From NCBI RefSeq assembly GCF_900105145.1, contig NZ_LT629752.1, forward strand, positions 1,770,001 to 1,834,000: 64,000 nucleotides of DNA. Reading direction: 5' to 3'. The stretch comes from Polaribacter sp. KT25b (GTDB lineage: Bacteria > Bacteroidota > Bacteroidia > Flavobacteriales > Flavobacteriaceae). The stretch's first letter is position 1. Every line of letters starts with the position of its first letter. This document shows positions 62,101 through 64,000 of this stretch, piece after piece. The position numbers were made by a program, and so were the translations under genes. The notes below the pieces were generated by a model. It was not told the DNA's origin and searched no databases. It was given only the letters and a program-made list of their open reading frames with translations.

Positions 62101-63354
62101 ATGAAAATTGAGCACCTCTTATACGATTATTTAGTAACGACAGGTACTTCTGTTGTTATAGCCAAATATTTAAACATGATTGCTTTATTATTTGGGCTAT
62201 TTATAATTACCTATTTAATTGATTTTCTAATTCGTAAAATTATAGTGCAATTATTTTCAAAATTTGCAACTAAAACTAAAACGAATTTTGATAATTTATT
62301 AGTGCAAAACAAAGCGCCACGAAATATAGCTCATATTATTCCCTTAATTATTGTTTTAGAGCTTCTTCCTATTGTTTTTGTTGACTTTAGTTATTTTGAA
62401 AATATTATTCAAAAAGGATTAGAGGTTTTTACAATTATCCTTGTACTGTGGATTGTACGAAGCCTTTTGCACACTCTTAAAGATTACTTTAAAACCTTAC
62501 CAAGTTTAAAGGATAAACCTATAGATAGTTATATTCAAGTATTTATGATATTTTCATGGGTAGTTGGTGTGTTATCTGCTTTTGCGATACTTACAGGCAT
62601 AGAATTTATTCAATTTATTACAACTCTTGGTGCAGCTTCTGCGGTAGTAATACTTATTTTTAAAGATACTATTTTAGGTTTTGTTGCAAGTATTCAAGTT
62701 TCAATAAATGACATGGTACGAATTGGCGACTGGATTACCTTTGAAAAATATGATACAGATGGTGATGTTATAGAGATCAATTTAGCTACTGTAAAAGTGC
62801 AAAACTTTGATAAAACGATTACTACAATTCCTACGTATGCTTTAATTTCTGACTCTTTTAAAAACTGGAGAGGAATGGCAGATTCTGGCGGAAGAAGAAT
62901 TAAAAGAGCATTAAATATTAAATTAGAAAGCGTACATTATTTAACGAATGATGAAGTACATAACTTAAAGGAAATTCAATTGATTTCTGCTTATTTAGAA
63001 ACGCGTCAATCTGATATTAAGAATTATAACACAAACAATAATATCAATAAAGAATTACTTTTAAATGGTAGAAACCTTACCAATTTAGGTGTATTTAGAA
63101 AGTATATAGAAACTTATGTAGAGAATCATTCTGGTATTAATAAAGACATGATAATTATGGTGCGTCAATTAGCGCCAACACCGCAAGGAATTCCTATAGA
63201 AATTTATGCTTTTAGTAGCGATAAACGCTGGAAAAATTACGAATACATTATGGCAGATATCTTTGATCATGTTATTGCTGCTGTTCCGTATTTCAATTTA
63301 GAAATTTTCGAATTACCAAGTAATTCAAGTTTTAGAGACGCTAAAATAACTTAA
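62101..63354 (+). CDS. MscS family mechanosensitive ion channel
   Basis: A 417-residue membrane channel protein. Several N-terminal helices precede the conserved MscS pore helix and beta domain: TTLGAASAVVILIFKDTILGF, NDMVRIGDWITFEKYDTDGDVIEINL and TIPTYALISDSFKNWRGM, then an alpha/beta C-terminal vestibule. The arrangement is like E. coli YbdG (medium-size MscS homologs). It releases solutes on hypo-osmotic shock. The preceding 180-base gap holds nothing beyond AT-rich sequence. A transporter gene follows 17 bases downstream. Confidence 0.93.
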   Translation: MKIEHLLYDYLVTTGTSVVIAKYLNMIALLFGLFIITYLIDFLIRKIIVQLFSKFATKTKTNFDNLLVQNKAPRNIAHIIPLIIVLELLPIVFVDFSYFENIIQKGLEVFTIILVLWIVRSLLHTLKDYFKTLPSLKDKPIDSYIQVFMIFSWVVGVLSAFAILTGIEFIQFITTLGAASAVVILIFKDTILGFVASIQVSINDMVRIGDWITFEKYDTDGDVIEINLATVKVQNFDKTITTIPTYALISDSFKNWRGMADSGGRRIKRALNIKLESVHYLTNDEVHNLKEIQLISAYLETRQSDIKNYNTNNNINKELLLNGRNLTNLGVFRKYIETYVENHSGINKDMIIMVRQLAPTPQGIPIEIYAFSSDKRWKNYEYIMADIFDHVIAAVPYFNLEIFELPSNSSFRDAKIT

Positions 63355-63371
63355 AAAACTATTTTCGCGCC

Positions 63372-64000
63372 ATGTGGATGTATTTAGGCTTATTGGCCGC
63401 ACTTTTCTTAGGATTACACAATTTATGTAAAAAACATGCAGTACAAGGCAATGAAGTTTTTCCGGTTCTTTTAGGCACTATTTCTAGTGGATTCTTATTT
63501 GTGGCTACGTTTTATGTACTTGCTATTTTTTATCCTGATGATGCGCTAGAAAATGGTTATAATTTTCAGCAAATTTCGTGGCAAATACATGGTTTTATTT
63601 TTATAAAATCGGCAATAATGGCTGCTTCTTGGATTTTAGCCTATCAGGCTTTAAAACATTTGCCAATTACCATTGTTACTCCAATTCGCTCTGCTGGGCC
63701 GTTTTTCACCTTTATTGGCGCTATTGTTATTTATAAAGAAAGTCCTAATGTATATCAATGGATAGGATTTTTCTTTATTATTTTCTCCGTGATTTTGTAT
63801 TCTAGAATTGGAAAACAAGAAGGCATTAATTTTAAACGCAATAAATGGATTTTTGCTATTATTGGCGCCACTTTTTTAGGTGCTTCTAGTGGTTTGTATG
63901 ATAAATTTTTAATTCAGAATTTAAGTTTAAATCCGCAAACTTTGCAATTTTGGTTTTGCTTATACACCATCCTTATTTTACTGATTATCTTAACAATTAC
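63372..64000 (+). CDS. EamA/DMT-family transporter, 3' end outside window
   Basis: An open frame from the ATG at 63372 (MWMYLGLLAALFLGLHNLCK) to the window end, 209 codons without a stop. It encodes about six hydrophobic helices in two repeats; the first EamA repeat ends near VIYKESPNVYQWIGFFFI and a second begins at KWIFAIIGATFLGASSGLYD. Members export or import metabolites. It starts 17 bases after the MscS stop, so co-transcription is likely. Confidence 0.85.
   Translation, partial: MWMYLGLLAALFLGLHNLCKKHAVQGNEVFPVLLGTISSGFLFVATFYVLAIFYPDDALENGYNFQQISWQIHGFIFIKSAIMAASWILAYQALKHLPITIVTPIRSAGPFFTFIGAIVIYKESPNVYQWIGFFFIIFSVILYSRIGKQEGINFKRNKWIFAIIGATFLGASSGLYDKFLIQNLSLNPQTLQFWFCLYTILILLIILTI

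Overview
The window reads as chromosome of a marine-type flavobacterium (Bacteroidota, Flavobacteriaceae; Polaribacter- or Tenacibaculum-like). The reasons are the very low GC, repeated -7 promoter boxes of the form TAnnTTTG, almost no Shine-Dalgarno sequences, and family-typical gene sets: the RDD/SpoIIM/DUF4129/DUF4350/MoxR/DUF58 run, a fused E1 alpha-beta dehydrogenase, DUF4252 genes beside an ECF sigma factor, and many small lipoproteins. No rRNA, tRNA, CRISPR array, transposase or phage gene was seen.

Layout. 1-2.5 kb: 3' part of a type I restriction HsdR gene. 2.9-9.1 kb: divergent RDD gene, then the SpoIIM-DUF4129-DUF4350-MoxR-DUF58 membrane/AAA cluster, interrupted by a palindromic repeat. 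9.1-12.1 kb: two DUF805 genes, a Bcr/CflA-type exporter, truC, and a candidate structured RNA ending in a strong hairpin. 12.1-17.1 kb (minus strand): CPXCG mini-protein, CurA-like reductase, fused E1, Lrp regulator, M14 carboxypeptidase. 17.1-19.0 kb: an intergenic region rich in TTACAATTGTAA palindromes, then an XRE regulator, a HipA-like kinase and DUF3037. 19.1-28.1 kb: PepSY protein, B12-type radical SAM protein, ribB, Crp/Fnr regulator, peroxiredoxin, thioredoxin, MtfA-like and M1 peptidases, with two decayed copies of the mtfA 3' end. 28.1-33.1 kb: an IPT/TIG-Kelch-type lipoprotein and an ECF sigma/anti-sigma/DUF4252 operon with a readable ECF promoter. 33.2-41.2 kb: S41 protease, patatin, BNR lipoprotein, pepT, acyltransferase, rmuC.

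41.3-58.9 kb is the most unusual part. It is a co-directional minus-strand locus: PP2C phosphatase; four paralogous transmembrane Ser/Thr kinases with near-identical catalytic domains but different C-terminal regions (WG plus Sel1 repeats twice, a propeller-like region, a helical region); a LytTR regulator; two FHA proteins, each with a zinc ribbon; two very acidic proteins; a chagasin-like inhibitor lipoprotein next to a secreted papain-like protease; then three unrecognised proteins and a tiny secreted peptide. The kinases share a short motif around an ATIIK threonine in otherwise diverged linkers, with a similar one in the phosphatase tail. The kinase domains are mosaic at DNA level, which points to gene conversion. 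I infer a phospho-signalling system in which kinases and phosphatase set the phosphorylation of threonine motifs read by the FHA proteins, with output through LytTR transcription and/or envelope proteolysis.

59.4-64 kb: Tat-exported TIM-barrel protein, a short degenerate DEAD-box protein, a divergent ThiE-family protein, an MscS channel, and an EamA transporter cut by the window end.
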